This document shows positions 18,463 through 27,831 of a stretch of 64,000 nucleotides of DNA, piece after piece (position 1 is the first letter of the stretch; each line of letters starts with the position of its first letter). Location of the stretch: NCBI RefSeq assembly GCF_020525925.1, contig NZ_CP084876.1:4898001-4962000 (forward strand), written 5' to 3'. The notes under the pieces were generated by a model. The model did no database searches, was not told where the DNA came from, and worked only from the letters and a program-made list of their open reading frames with translations. A program made the position numbers and the translations under genes. The stretch comes from Klebsiella quasipneumoniae subsp. quasipneumoniae. GTDB taxonomy: Bacteria > Pseudomonadota > Gammaproteobacteria > Enterobacterales > Enterobacteriaceae.

Positions 18463-18960
18463 CCGGGTGGCGGCGTTCCGTCTTACTGCCGGGTGGCGGC
18501 TACGCCTGACCCGGCCTACATACGGCACCAGGCTCACCCATCGCATTGGATCCGTAGGCCCGCGCAAGCGTAGCGCCGCCGGGCATGGCCACAGCCAGGG
18601 AGCCGCCTGTATGCCGGGTGGCGGCTACGCCTTACCCGGCATACAAACTAAGCACAGCGCAAGCCGGGGAATTTCCCGGGTCGCGGCGTTCCGCCTTACC
18701 CGGGCTACCGGACTAGGCCCACCATTGCACTGGATCCGTAGGCCCGCGCAAGCGTAGCGCCGCCGGGCATGGCCACAGCCAGGGAGCCGCCTGTATGCCG
18801 GGTGGCGGCTACGCCTTACCCGGCCTACAAACTAAGCACAGCGCAAGCCGGGGAATTTCCCGGGTCGCGGCGTTCCGCCTTACCCGGGCTACCGGACAGT
18901 GTAAACAGTAGCCCGGCTAAGCGCAGCGCAAGCCGGGGAGTTTCCCGGATAGCGCAAACC
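18463..18960. repeat. REP/BIME cluster with a 167-bp near-identical duplication
   Basis: No gene between cbpM and parR. Bases 18548-18714 recur at 18732-18898 (184-bp offset) with one difference seen (CATAC versus CCTAC). Each unit contains REP arms: GTAGGCCCGCGCAAGCG...CGCCGCCGGGC, then GCCGGGTGGCGGCTACGCC, then a CCCGGGTCGCGGCGTTCCGCC hairpin arm. A partial third unit follows (18912-18955, GCCCGGCTAAGCGCAGCGC). The first arm is the reverse complement of the opening of the 122-bp unit at 6499, so both clusters are built from the same REP family. Confidence 0.9.
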
Positions 18961-18971
18961 GCGAATAGCGC

Positions 18972-19343
18972 TTAGTCCGGCAGCGAACCGGCGAGGTTGC
19001 GCGCCGAAACGCTCTCGCTGACCGGCGCGGGCGGCTCCGGCGCCTTAGCCGGGGCGGCCGCTGGCGCGGCTGTCGGGGCGGAAGAGGCCGGCTGGATCTC
19101 AAGGAACGAGGCCAGCATCTTGCGCAGCGTTTCCGGTTTAGTGTCTTCCGCCAGCAACGCCGCCAGCATCGACGGCAAGCGGCTATCGACTTCCCCTAAC
19201 GCCAGCCCCGCCAGCAGCGCCGTGCGCGACATATCGCCACGGTCGCCGCGATGGTGGGCCTCAATTTTTGCGTCCGCGAAGCGCTCGCTGGCGCTGATAT
19301 CCGGGCGCAGGTAAATCAGCACTTTTCTGCGTTCCAGAGTCAT
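18972..19343 (-). CDS. parR: ParR/StbB-type DNA-binding partition adaptor (chromosomal)
   Basis: A 123-residue protein. Residues about 35-75, 'MSRTALLAGLALGEVDSRLP...LLAEDTKPETL', match plasmid R1 ParR in pattern ('AALTAGLALYRQDPRTP'). That segment holds the ribbon-helix-helix and dimer region that binds the centromere. The C-terminal third is an Ala/Pro-rich tail (residues about 83-110) ending 'SVSARNLAGSLPD'; in R1 ParR the C terminus contacts ParM. The start at 19343 has AAGGAG 5 nt upstream that overlaps the parM stop, indicating coupled translation. Function as a partition protein on a chromosome is inferred. Confidence 0.82.
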   Translation of the reverse strand: MTLERRKVLIYLRPDISASERFADAKIEAHHRGDRGDMSRTALLAGLALGEVDSRLPSMLAALLAEDTKPETLRKMLASFLEIQPASSAPTAAPAAAPAKAPEPPAPVSESVSARNLAGSLPD

Positions 19344-19352
19344 AGACGCTCC

Positions 19353-20309
19353 TTAGCCAATAATTTTCAGACCACGCACCAGGGCGAACTGCGGCTCTTC
19401 AGCCACCACGAAACGGTCCTCACGCAGGCCCATACGTTCACGAATGGCATCGGCAACCAGCGGCGCGCCGCCGCCAATCACGATGGCATGCGAGTAGCCT
19501 TTAAAGCTATCGATAGCCGTCAGGACGCGGGTGGTCAGACGTTCGATGCTGTTAGTGATCACCTTTTTCACCTCAGAAACCGCATCCGGATCGTTGATGT
19601 TATCGGTCAGGTACGCTTCGTCATGGCGATTGATAATGATCTGGTCGACGTTATAGCTTGAGGTATCGGTATTCGCCCGCGCCAGCGCCAGCTTAACGGC
19701 GTCGGTCACCAGCGATACGCCCAGCTTCGGGTCGCCGTAAATGCGCGAAACCGAGGTCATCTGCCCGGCGACCATCGAGATATCGAGCGTGGTGCCGCCG
19801 AGGTCGATAATCAACACCGAATGGGAGGGCTTGAGTTCATCGCACAGGCTAATGCCCGCCGGAATCGATTCCGGGCGCACGGTGACTTTGGTGATGTTGA
19901 ACACCACACCTTTATTCAGCTTAACTTCGCGCAGCAGGCTCTTTTTCTTACGCTCAATGTTGTCGAGGCGATATTGCGCATCCTCGTCATAAAATTCAGT
20001 CAGCGGCAGCGTCACAACTATTTCAACGTCCTGTGGCTCAAGACCGCTGGTCAGCAGCGCGTGATGGACAGCGATGGAGTTCAACGGGCTGTACTGCCAG
20101 TCAATATTATTGGTCGGGAGCGCATCGGGAGTGATCAGGTCGAATGAGTACTTTTCATCATCCACGGTGTAGTTAAAGGGCTTCCCGGAACCGAAGGTGG
20201 CAGACCAGCCGCGTTTAAAACTATTGGGGCTGATATGGGTGAAAGTTTCGCCATCTTGCTCCCACAGCATTTTGATATTGGTTGAACCATCATCGATAAA
20301 AATGCGCAT
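19353..20309 (-). CDS. parM: ParM/StbA-type actin-like ATPase (chromosomal)
   Basis: A 318-residue actin-fold protein. It matches plasmid R1 ParM along its length: 'FIDDGSTNIKMLW' (phosphate-1 loop, residues 4-16), 'HISPNSFKR', 'AVHHALLTSGL', 'VTLPLTEFYD', 'ENIERKK'-like 'DNIERKKKSL', 'ESIPAGISL', 'IIDLGGTTLDIS' (phosphate-2), 'IYGDPKLGVSLVTDAVK', and 'AIVIGGGAPLV' (adenosine motif). R1 ParM polymerises into filaments that push plasmid copies apart when capped by ParR bound to parC. Here the genes are flanked by cbpM and melB on the chromosome, with no replication or transfer genes in sight. An 11-bp phased array lies immediately upstream. Confidence 0.9.
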   Translation of the reverse strand: MRIFIDDGSTNIKMLWEQDGETFTHISPNSFKRGWSATFGSGKPFNYTVDDEKYSFDLITPDALPTNNIDWQYSPLNSIAVHHALLTSGLEPQDVEIVVTLPLTEFYDEDAQYRLDNIERKKKSLLREVKLNKGVVFNITKVTVRPESIPAGISLCDELKPSHSVLIIDLGGTTLDISMVAGQMTSVSRIYGDPKLGVSLVTDAVKLALARANTDTSSYNVDQIIINRHDEAYLTDNINDPDAVSEVKKVITNSIERLTTRVLTAIDSFKGYSHAIVIGGGAPLVADAIRERMGLREDRFVVAEEPQFALVRGLKIIG

Positions 20310-20326
20310 CGCATTGCTCCATCACT

Positions 20327-20495
20327 GAGACAAATAAGAGAAAAATGTAACACCCAAAAGAGTAGCAAGAGTTAAAAAGCAGCGCAAGAGCACGAAAAAG
20401 AGACAATTCCGAGTTTTAATTGAGAACAATTGGAGCAAATAACAACTTCATGAACCTAGATAGAGAACATTTTGAGACAAATTAGAGAAATACGT
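20327..20495. repeat. 11-bp phased iteron array upstream of parM (candidate parC centromere)
   Basis: GAG-led 11-mers, consensus about GAGAMAAWTWN, start at 20327, 20338, (20349 degenerate), 20360, 20369, 20388, 20400, 20411, 20422, 20433, then 20463, 20474, 20485. Examples: GAGACAAATAA, GAGACAATTCC, GAGAACAATTG, GAGAACATTTT, GAGACAAATTA. Runs at exact 11-bp spacing are 20400-20443 and 20463-20495. The 30-bp gap between them recalls R1 parC, where two sets of 11-bp repeats flank the par promoter. The region is AT-rich and lies between the parM start and the melB stop. Confidence 0.8.
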
Positions 20496-20583
20496 TTTCT
20501 CTTTTCATCCGCTTTCAACGCTCATTTTTGTCCAAAAAAGAGAGTATCCCTCCCCTCTTTCGTCAGCTGTTTTCGAACGCTTT

Positions 20584-22092
<1,509 letters not shown>

Positions 22093-23445
22093 TTAACGAT
22101 GCAGCCAGGACGGCAGCCAGTCGCCGTGGCTGGCGATCAGATCGTCCACCAGCGCGTAGATCTCTTCGATCCCCAGCACCGCGGCGGTGTGCGGATCCAT
22201 CATCGTGGCGTAATAGACGTAATCGCGATTTTCGGTGAGGATCGCCTCCGTGAGCAGCGTCTGCACGTTGATGTTGGTCTGCATCAGCGCCGCCAGATGC
22301 GCCGGCAGAGCGCCCACTTTGGTCGGCTGAATGCCGTTGGCGTCCACCAGGCAAGCCACCTCCACGCAGCAGCCCTGCGGCAGGTTGTCGATAAGGCCGT
22401 CATTGCGTACGTTGCCATACACCACGCTTGGCTCGCCGGTCCAGATGGCGTTCATGATGGTGCTGGCATACTCACGGGATGGCTTCACCTCGATGCGCTC
22501 GCCGCGCTGATAGCTCTCCAGCTCCTGATGCCAGTTGGCCAGTTGCTCGACGCAGCGTTTCGGGTATTCATCCAGCGGCACTTTATAGCGGGCGATAAGG
22601 TCCTCGCGGCCCGGCTTGATAAACCATGGCGTGTATTCGGCAAAATGCTCCGATGACTCGGTCACAAAGTAGCCGAGCTTTTTGAACATCTCATAGCGGA
22701 CAATGTTTTCGCAGCGCGGGTTACCGTGCAGGTTAGGCTTCGGCGCGCGCCCGTCGGCGTAGGCCTGCAGCAGGTCGGGATAGAGGCTGACATAGCTGCC
22801 GTCGGCGAGCTTTTTCTCCAGCGAGAGATAGAACGCCATATGGTTAATCCCGGCGCAGCGGTAGCGTAAATCCGCCGGGTTGAGGTCAAGATCGCGCGCC
22901 AGTTCTTCCGCCGTTCCCTGCACCGAGTGGCACAGGCCAACCTGTTTAATATGCGGGTAGCGGGCGTACATGGCCCAGGTGTTCATCGCCATTGGGTTGA
23001 CGTAGTTAAGCAGGGTGGCGTCCGGGCAGACCTCGGTCATGTCGTCGCAGATAGCCCACAGGTGAGGTATGGTGCGCAGGGCGCGCATAATGCCCCCCGG
23101 ACCCAGCGTATCGGCGATGGTCTGCTCCAGGCCATGGCGTTTACAGACCTCAAAATCGGTGACAGTACAGGGCTCATAGCCGCCAATCTGGAAGGCGACC
23201 ACAACGAAATCAGCGCCCTGCAGGGCGGTTTTGCGATCGCGATGGCAGCTGATTTCGCCCTTCGCGCCGACGGAATCCATCAGCTTGCGCACCACGGTAT
23301 GCGACTCTTCCAGCCGGGTGTCATCGATATCCATCAGCGCGACATGCGCCGATTTCAGCGCCGGGCGCTGGAAAACATCACCGAGAATATTTTTAACGAA
23401 CACCGTCGAACCGGCGCCGATAAAGGTAATTTTTGGGGCGGTCAT
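22093..23445 (-). CDS. melA: Alpha-galactosidase MelA
   Basis: A 450-residue family GH4 enzyme, NAD+- and Mn2+-dependent, hydrolysing melibiose to galactose and glucose in the cytoplasm. The N-terminal Rossmann motif is 'ITFIGAGSTVFVKNILGDV'. Further blocks are 'DTLGPGGIMRALRTIPH', 'LNYVNPMAMNTWA', the metal/redox 'GLCHSVQGTAEELAR', 'CAGINHMAFY' and 'MMDPHTAAVLG'. It is essentially collinear with E. coli MelA (451). It is the first gene of melAB, divergent from melR across 239 bp that contain an inverted repeat. Confidence 0.98.
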   Translation of the reverse strand: MTAPKITFIGAGSTVFVKNILGDVFQRPALKSAHVALMDIDDTRLEESHTVVRKLMDSVGAKGEISCHRDRKTALQGADFVVVAFQIGGYEPCTVTDFEVCKRHGLEQTIADTLGPGGIMRALRTIPHLWAICDDMTEVCPDATLLNYVNPMAMNTWAMYARYPHIKQVGLCHSVQGTAEELARDLDLNPADLRYRCAGINHMAFYLSLEKKLADGSYVSLYPDLLQAYADGRAPKPNLHGNPRCENIVRYEMFKKLGYFVTESSEHFAEYTPWFIKPGREDLIARYKVPLDEYPKRCVEQLANWHQELESYQRGERIEVKPSREYASTIMNAIWTGEPSVVYGNVRNDGLIDNLPQGCCVEVACLVDANGIQPTKVGALPAHLAALMQTNINVQTLLTEAILTENRDYVYYATMMDPHTAAVLGIEEIYALVDDLIASHGDWLPSWLHR

Positions 23446-23526
23446 TACGCTCTCTCCATCTGGTCATTGAACCCTTGCAGAGTGGCACGCCGTTCAGCGT
23501 TGCGCTGCCCTGTTCCCACCGGAGCA

Positions 23527-23580
23527 TTCCCGAAAGCTCAGATCGGCCATTAAGCGCCACAAAATCTGAGTTTTCGGGAA
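23527..23580. promoter_or_regulatory. Paired 17-bp inverted repeat in the melA-melR intergenic region (likely MelR sites)
   Basis: TTCCCGAAAGCTCAGAT (23527-23543) and ATCTGAGTTTTCGGGAA (23564-23580) are inverted copies with one mismatch, 20 bp apart. In E. coli, MelR binds several 18-bp sites between melR and melAB. The length, duplication and position fit such sites, but the identity is inferred. Confidence 0.65.
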
Positions 23581-23684
23581 CAGATTGCGCAAAAAGGAGA
23601 GAAAATGGGCCGATTCTTCCGCTAAGCTGTCGTCAGTTCTGGCGAAAAATGCAGCCACTCTGACAATTCAGGAATACGCTAACG

Positions 23685-24623
23685 ATGGAATACCGCTTCA
23701 CCTCCCTGCCCCCCGATCCCTTTATGTGCAGCAGCGATGAAAAGCAGAGCCGCAGCCCGCTGGCGCTCTACTCTGAGTATCAGCGTATGGATATCGAGCT
23801 GCGCCCGCCGCACGCCATGCCTACCAGCCACTGGCATGGCCAGGTGGAGGTCAACGTGCCGTTCGATGGCGACGTGGAATATATGATTAATAACGAAGTG
23901 GTGCGCATAGAGAAAGGCTATATCACCCTGTTCTGGGCCTGTACGCCGCACCAGTTGACCCGCCCGGGGGATTGCCAGCAGATGGCGATCTTTAACCTGC
24001 CGATGCATCTGTTTCTCTCATGGCCGCTGGACCGGGAGCTGATCAACCACGTCACTCACGGGATGGTGATTAAATCCCTCGCCGCCCAGCAGCTGAGCGC
24101 CTTCGAGGTGCGCCGCTGGCAACAGGAGCTGAACCACGACAATGAACAGATTCGCCAGCTGGCGATCGATGAAATCGCCCTGATGCTGAAGCGGCTGAGC
24201 CTCGCCGGCTGGCAGCCGATTCTGGTCAACAAAACCTCGCGCACCCATAAGAACAGCGTCTCGCGCCATGCGCAGTTTTATGTCAGCCAGATGCTGGAGT
24301 TTATCGCCGCCCACTACGACCAGGCGCTGACCGTCAATGCCGTCGCCGAGCACGTTAAGCTCAACCCGAACTATGCGATGGGGGTATTCCAGCGAGTGAT
24401 GCAGCAAACCATGAAGCAGTACATTACCGCCATGCGCATCAATCACGTGCGGGCGCTGCTGAGCGATACCGACAAGACCATCCTGGATATCGCCCTCACC
24501 GCCGGTTTCCGCTCCAGCAGCCGCTTCTACAGCACCTTTACCCGCTACGTGGGGATGCCGCCGCAGCAGTACCGTAAACTTAGCCAACAGCGTCGTCACG
24601 GTCTGGCCTTGCCGGAGGCATAA
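23685..24623 (+). CDS. melR: Melibiose operon regulator MelR
   Basis: A 312-residue AraC/XylS-family protein. The N-terminal cupin-type effector domain has 'MDIELRPPHAMPTSHWHGQVEVNVPFDGDVEY', written here as the span of residues about 36-67. The C-terminal double helix-turn-helix is 'LTVNAVAEHVKLNPNYAMGVFQ' (split over residues about 218-240) and 'TILDIALTAGFRSSSRFYSTF'. It activates melAB with melibiose and is repressed by itself in E. coli. It is divergent from melA and convergent with proP. Confidence 0.95.
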   Translation: MEYRFTSLPPDPFMCSSDEKQSRSPLALYSEYQRMDIELRPPHAMPTSHWHGQVEVNVPFDGDVEYMINNEVVRIEKGYITLFWACTPHQLTRPGDCQQMAIFNLPMHLFLSWPLDRELINHVTHGMVIKSLAAQQLSAFEVRRWQQELNHDNEQIRQLAIDEIALMLKRLSLAGWQPILVNKTSRTHKNSVSRHAQFYVSQMLEFIAAHYDQALTVNAVAEHVKLNPNYAMGVFQRVMQQTMKQYITAMRINHVRALLSDTDKTILDIALTAGFRSSSRFYSTFTRYVGMPPQQYRKLSQQRRHGLALPEA

Positions 24624-24654
24624 AAAATGCCGCCGGGGTTTCCCCAGGCGGCAT
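24622..24654 (-). terminator. Terminator of proP (between convergent melR and proP)
   Basis: Stem ATGCCGCC-GGGG / CCCC-A-GGCGGCAT with a 3-nt loop and one bulge. On the minus strand it is followed by a run of six T. It may also stop melR transcripts, though without a T run on that side. Confidence 0.85.
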
Positions 24655-24672
24655 GATTAGCAGTGAAAACAG

Positions 24673-26175
24673 TTAGTCGTTGATACGCGGATGCTGCTGC
24701 ACCAGACGCGACCGTTTTGCCTGCAGATCGGCGATCTCCTGATCGATATCTTCGATTTTTTGTTCGATGTTATCGTAGTGCTCGCCAAGGATTTCTTTCG
24801 CTTCCTGAATATCCGACGCCGCCGGGGTCGCCCCTTTCAGCGGACGGTTAGCCGTCTCTTTCATCGACAGGCCCGTCGCCATACCCACCACCGCGATTAC
24901 CATCAGGTAGTATGCTGGCATCATCAGGTTCTGAGTGGTTTCCACCAGCCACGCCGCCAGGGTTGGCGTCAGACCGGCAATCAGCACCGAGATGTTAAAG
25001 GCGCTGGCCAGGGCGCTGAAGCGGATGTGCGTCGGGAACATCGCCGGCAGCGAGGAGGCCATCACCCCGATAAAGCAGTTCAGCACCACCGCCAGCAGCA
25101 GCAGACCGGCGAAGATCAGGCTCGTCACGTTGCTGTTGATCATAATGAAGGCCGGGATCGACAGGGCAAACAGCGCCACGCTACCAATCAGGATAAACGG
25201 GCGACGGCCGAAACGGTCGCTAAGCATACCGATAACCGGCTGTACAAACAGCATCCCGACCATGATAGCGATGATGATCAGCACCCCATGGTCTTCCGAG
25301 TAGTGCAGGTTATGCGACAGGTAGCTCGGCATGTAGGTCAGCAGCATGTAGTAGGTCACGTTGGTGGAAATCACCAGACCGATACAGGTCAGCAGGCTGC
25401 GCCAGTGCTTCGTGGCAATCTCTTTAAAAGAGACCTTCGGCCCGTCCTGCAGACCTTCACGATCGCCCTGCTCCATGGTGTCCACATGCTGCTGGAACGC
25501 CGGGGTCTCTTCCAGCGCATGGCGCAGATAGAGGCCGATGATGCCTAGCGGCAGCGCCAGGAAGAACGGGATACGCCAACCCCACTCAAGGAAGTTCTGT
25601 TCCCCCACCACGCTGGAGATCAGGACCACCACGCCGGCCCCCATCACAAACCCGGCGATGGAGCCAAAGTCCAGCCAGCTGCCCATAAACCCGCGTTTAC
25701 GGTCAGGGGAGTATTCCGCGACGAAGATCGACGCCCCGGTATATTCACCACCGACCGAGAAGCCTTGCGCCATTTTACACAGCAGCAGCAGGATCGGCGC
25801 CCAGATACCTATCGTGGCATACGAAGGAATAAGGCCGATACAGAAAGTACTTATCGACATGATCACGATAGTTATCGCGAGAATTTTCTGCCGACCGTAT
25901 TTATCGCCCAGCATCCCGAAGAACAGGCCGCCCAGCGGACGAATTAAAAATGGAACGGAGAAGGTACCGAGTGCGGCAATCATCTGCACGCTTGGGTTGG
26001 CATCGGGGAAGAAGACTTTACCTAAGGCGTAGGCCACAAAGCCGTAGACGCCGAAATCGAACCACTCCATCGCGTTGCCCAGAGAGGCCGCGGTGATCGC
26101 CTTTTTCAGTTTACCATCGTCGATGATGGTCACATCCTTAAGGGTGATGGGCTTTATTTTTTTCCTTTTAAGCAT
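24673..26175 (-). CDS. proP: Osmosensing proline/glycine betaine:H+ symporter ProP
   Basis: A 500-residue MFS transporter, 12 helices, nearly identical in pattern to E. coli ProP. Motifs include 'ASLGNAMEWFDFGVYGFVAYALG', split around residue 35, and MFS loop 'GMLGDKYGRQKIL'. The C-terminal cytoplasmic tail forms an antiparallel coiled coil with heptads ('NIEQKIEDIDQEIADLQAKR'), the segment that tunes the osmotic set point. It accumulates proline, betaine and ectoine at high osmolality. AGAGGA lies about 6 nt before the start. A CRP site lies about 260 bp upstream. Confidence 0.98.
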   Translation of the reverse strand: MLKRKKIKPITLKDVTIIDDGKLKKAITAASLGNAMEWFDFGVYGFVAYALGKVFFPDANPSVQMIAALGTFSVPFLIRPLGGLFFGMLGDKYGRQKILAITIVIMSISTFCIGLIPSYATIGIWAPILLLLCKMAQGFSVGGEYTGASIFVAEYSPDRKRGFMGSWLDFGSIAGFVMGAGVVVLISSVVGEQNFLEWGWRIPFFLALPLGIIGLYLRHALEETPAFQQHVDTMEQGDREGLQDGPKVSFKEIATKHWRSLLTCIGLVISTNVTYYMLLTYMPSYLSHNLHYSEDHGVLIIIAIMVGMLFVQPVIGMLSDRFGRRPFILIGSVALFALSIPAFIMINSNVTSLIFAGLLLLAVVLNCFIGVMASSLPAMFPTHIRFSALASAFNISVLIAGLTPTLAAWLVETTQNLMMPAYYLMVIAVVGMATGLSMKETANRPLKGATPAASDIQEAKEILGEHYDNIEQKIEDIDQEIADLQAKRSRLVQQHPRIND

Positions 26176-26433
26176 ATTTTTCCTCTGCTACTCCGCCTTG
26201 AATGCACGTCTCTTCGCCGAATGGCAAAGCCATTCGCAACGTGCGTCAGGAGCGGTGAATTGCTGTGCTCCTCATTTCAAGCGTAGCAGGTTTGCCTGCA
26301 CTGTCTGCTGACAGAATGTACAACCGAACCTGTTGACGCCTGCTGTGGCTACTGGTGAATAAATGGAGCGGCTCATCGTCATAATTGATGAAATTGACCT
26401 GCTCCCCTTTTTTACCCTAACAGTGTTTATATC

Positions 26434-26449
26434 TGCGATCAACTTCACA
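26434..26449 (-). promoter_or_regulatory. CRP site of the proP P1 promoter
   Basis: On the minus strand TGTGAAGTTGATCGCA: TGTGA-N6-TCGCA, nine of ten consensus positions. It is close to the CRP site I recall for E. coli proP P1, where CRP represses. Location, about 260 bp before the start codon, also fits the upstream promoter. Confidence 0.75.
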
Positions 26450-26615
26450 TAAATTTACCGCCTAATTACAGAGTCCCAGAAAATAAATAAGTTCATTTCC
26501 TGCCGTTTGCCCGGAAATTATTTCGTCGGTGTTGTTCCATCGCCGGCGGTTAATTTCAGCAATTATTCGGTTCTTCCCGGAATAGCGCCCCGGCTATTTT
26601 TTAGCAAAAAAACAC

Positions 26616-26644
26616 CCGACAAAAGTGGGTGATTGCGCTATAAT
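26616..26644 (+). promoter_or_regulatory. Sigma-70 promoter of yjdM
   Basis: CCGACA at 26616-26621, exact 17-bp spacer, consensus TATAAT at 26639-26644. It predicts a leader of about 70 nt before the yjdM ATG at 26720. Confidence 0.75.
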
Positions 26645-26719
26645 CATAGCCACTTTCGGCTCTCAGCCGCTGTTTAAAGGACCAACGTCCTGTTTTTCGA
26701 CGACATCACGAGGAACGTC

Positions 26720-27055
26720 ATGCAACTGCCACACTGCCCAAAATGCGATTCGACTTACACTTATGAAGACAACGGCATGTACATCTGCCCGGAATGCGCC
26801 CATGAGTGGAACCCTGCCGAAGCCACGGAAGAAAACGACGTTCTGATCGTTAAAGATGCCAATGGCAATTTACTGGCCGATGGCGACAGCGTCACGGTAG
26901 TGAAAGATCTGAAGGTTAAAGGCAGCTCTTCGATGCTGAAAATCGGCACCAAAGTGAAGAATATCCGTCTGGTCGAAGGCGATCACAATATTGACTGCAA
27001 AATTGACGGTTTTGGCCCGATGAAGCTGAAATCTGAATTCGTCAAAAAGAACTGA
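26720..27055 (+). CDS. yjdM: Zinc-ribbon protein YjdM (formerly PhnA)
   Basis: A 111-residue protein with an N-terminal zinc ribbon ('[21 protein letters not shown]', Cys pairs near residues 6-9 and 23-26) and a C-terminal beta domain ('[20 protein letters not shown]', '[17 protein letters not shown]'). The C-terminal 80 residues are nearly invariant with E. coli YjdM. Despite the old phnA name it has no demonstrated role in phosphonate metabolism. It is preceded by its own TATAAT promoter. A long GGCGACGCGAT/ATCGCCGTCGCC hairpin (27070-27103) follows the stop. Confidence 0.95.
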   Translation: MQLPHCPKCDSTYTYEDNGMYICPECAHEWNPAEATEENDVLIVKDANGNLLADGDSVTVVKDLKVKGSSSMLKIGTKVKNIRLVEGDHNIDCKIDGFGPMKLKSEFVKKN

Positions 27056-27282
27056 TTTATTTCCGGGCAGGCGACGCGATTATTTTCCCCTATCGCCGTC
27101 GCCGCTCCCGATATCCTCACTGCCCTTCGCCTCCCTGCGCATCCGGTTATTTATCCCGCCAGCCGCCGCTATTTACGCTGCCGCCTGCAGCACTATTCCC
27201 GCCCCATTTTCGCGCTGCCGTCTGGCTCAATCCCGCTGTGGGTGACTACGCTTTACGGGTTACGGTCACTGAGGTATTCACC

Positions 27283-27717
27283 ATGTCCTTAAGTCCCTAC
27301 CTTGCCTTTGCGGGCAACTGCGCCGAGGCGATCGCCTTCTATCAGCAGACGCTGGGCGCCGAGCTGATGTTTAAAATGACCTTTGGCGAAATGCCGCCTT
27401 CGGCGCAGGAAGCCTCTGACGGCTGCCCGTCTGGCCAGAAGATGGCGGATGACGCCATCGCCCACGCCAGCCTGCGCATCGGCAACGGCGAGCTGATGCT
27501 AAGCGACAGCGCCTTCGGGCCCGATGTGCATTACGCCGGCTTCACCCTCGTCCTCGATCCCAACGATGTCGCTGAAGGCCAGCGCTGGTTCGACGCGCTG
27601 GCGGTCGGCGGGCGCATTGAGATGGCCTGGCAGGAAACCTTCTGGGCCCACGGCTTCGGCAAAGTCGTCGATCGCTTTGGCGTCCCATGGATGATCAACG
27701 TGGTCAAACAAGGCTGA
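27283..27717 (+). CDS. yjdN: VOC/glyoxalase-fold protein YjdN (formerly PhnB)
   Basis: A 144-residue protein of the PhnB/3-demethylubiquinone-9 methyltransferase-like branch of the vicinal-oxygen-chelate superfamily. Motifs include 'SPYLAFAGNCAEAIAFYQQTLGAEL' (span residues about 4-28), 'IAHASLRIGNGELMLSD' and 'AWQETFWAHGFGKVVDRFGVPW'. Function is unknown; it is not required for C-P lyase in E. coli. The ATG at 27283 has GAGG 8 nt upstream. In E. coli phnC follows; here a hairpin and Pho boxes lead straight to phnF. Confidence 0.95.
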   Translation: MSLSPYLAFAGNCAEAIAFYQQTLGAELMFKMTFGEMPPSAQEASDGCPSGQKMADDAIAHASLRIGNGELMLSDSAFGPDVHYAGFTLVLDPNDVAEGQRWFDALAVGGRIEMAWQETFWAHGFGKVVDRFGVPWMINVVKQG

Positions 27718-27723
27718 CCCCGC

Positions 27724-27744
27724 CAGGGCGGCCTGGCCGCCCTG
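27724..27744 (+). terminator. Hairpin after yjdN
   Basis: Perfect 9-bp stem CAGGGCGGC/GCCGCCCTG, 3-nt loop, no T run. It overlaps the first Pho half-site by three bases. Confidence 0.5.
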
Positions 27745-27781
27745 TCATCCGTCTGGCATTAACTCTTCATCCTTTAGTCAT
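27742..27781 (+). promoter_or_regulatory. Two tandem Pho boxes upstream of the phn operon
   Basis: Four 7-bp half-sites at exact 11-bp phasing: CTGTCAT (27742), CTGGCAT (27753), TCTTCAT (27764), TAGTCAT (27775). PhoB binds tandem CTGTCAT repeats with 4-bp spacers. The first pair fits best. A CATAAA at 27803 is a possible -10. This predicts induction by phosphate starvation. Confidence 0.85.
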
Positions 27782-27831
27782 CATCACTTAACAGAACTGC
27801 AACATAAACCGGTCAGGATCGGCTCACAACG

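Larger units (their letters stand above)
26176..26719. other. Divergent proP / yjdM regulatory region
   Basis: 544 bp without a gene. Near proP there is a hairpin, CGAATGGC/GCCATTCG (26218-26236), nested within GCACGT/ACGTGC arms, in the proP leader. The CRP site is at 26434-26449. The yjdM promoter is at 26616-26644. A further small inverted repeat, CACCC/GGGTG (26613-26631), overlaps that promoter. Confidence 0.6.

Noticed and set aside
18467-18975. Two plus-strand ORFs in the BIME cluster
   Set aside because: Their sequence is translated REP DNA and they repeat one another; no gene features.
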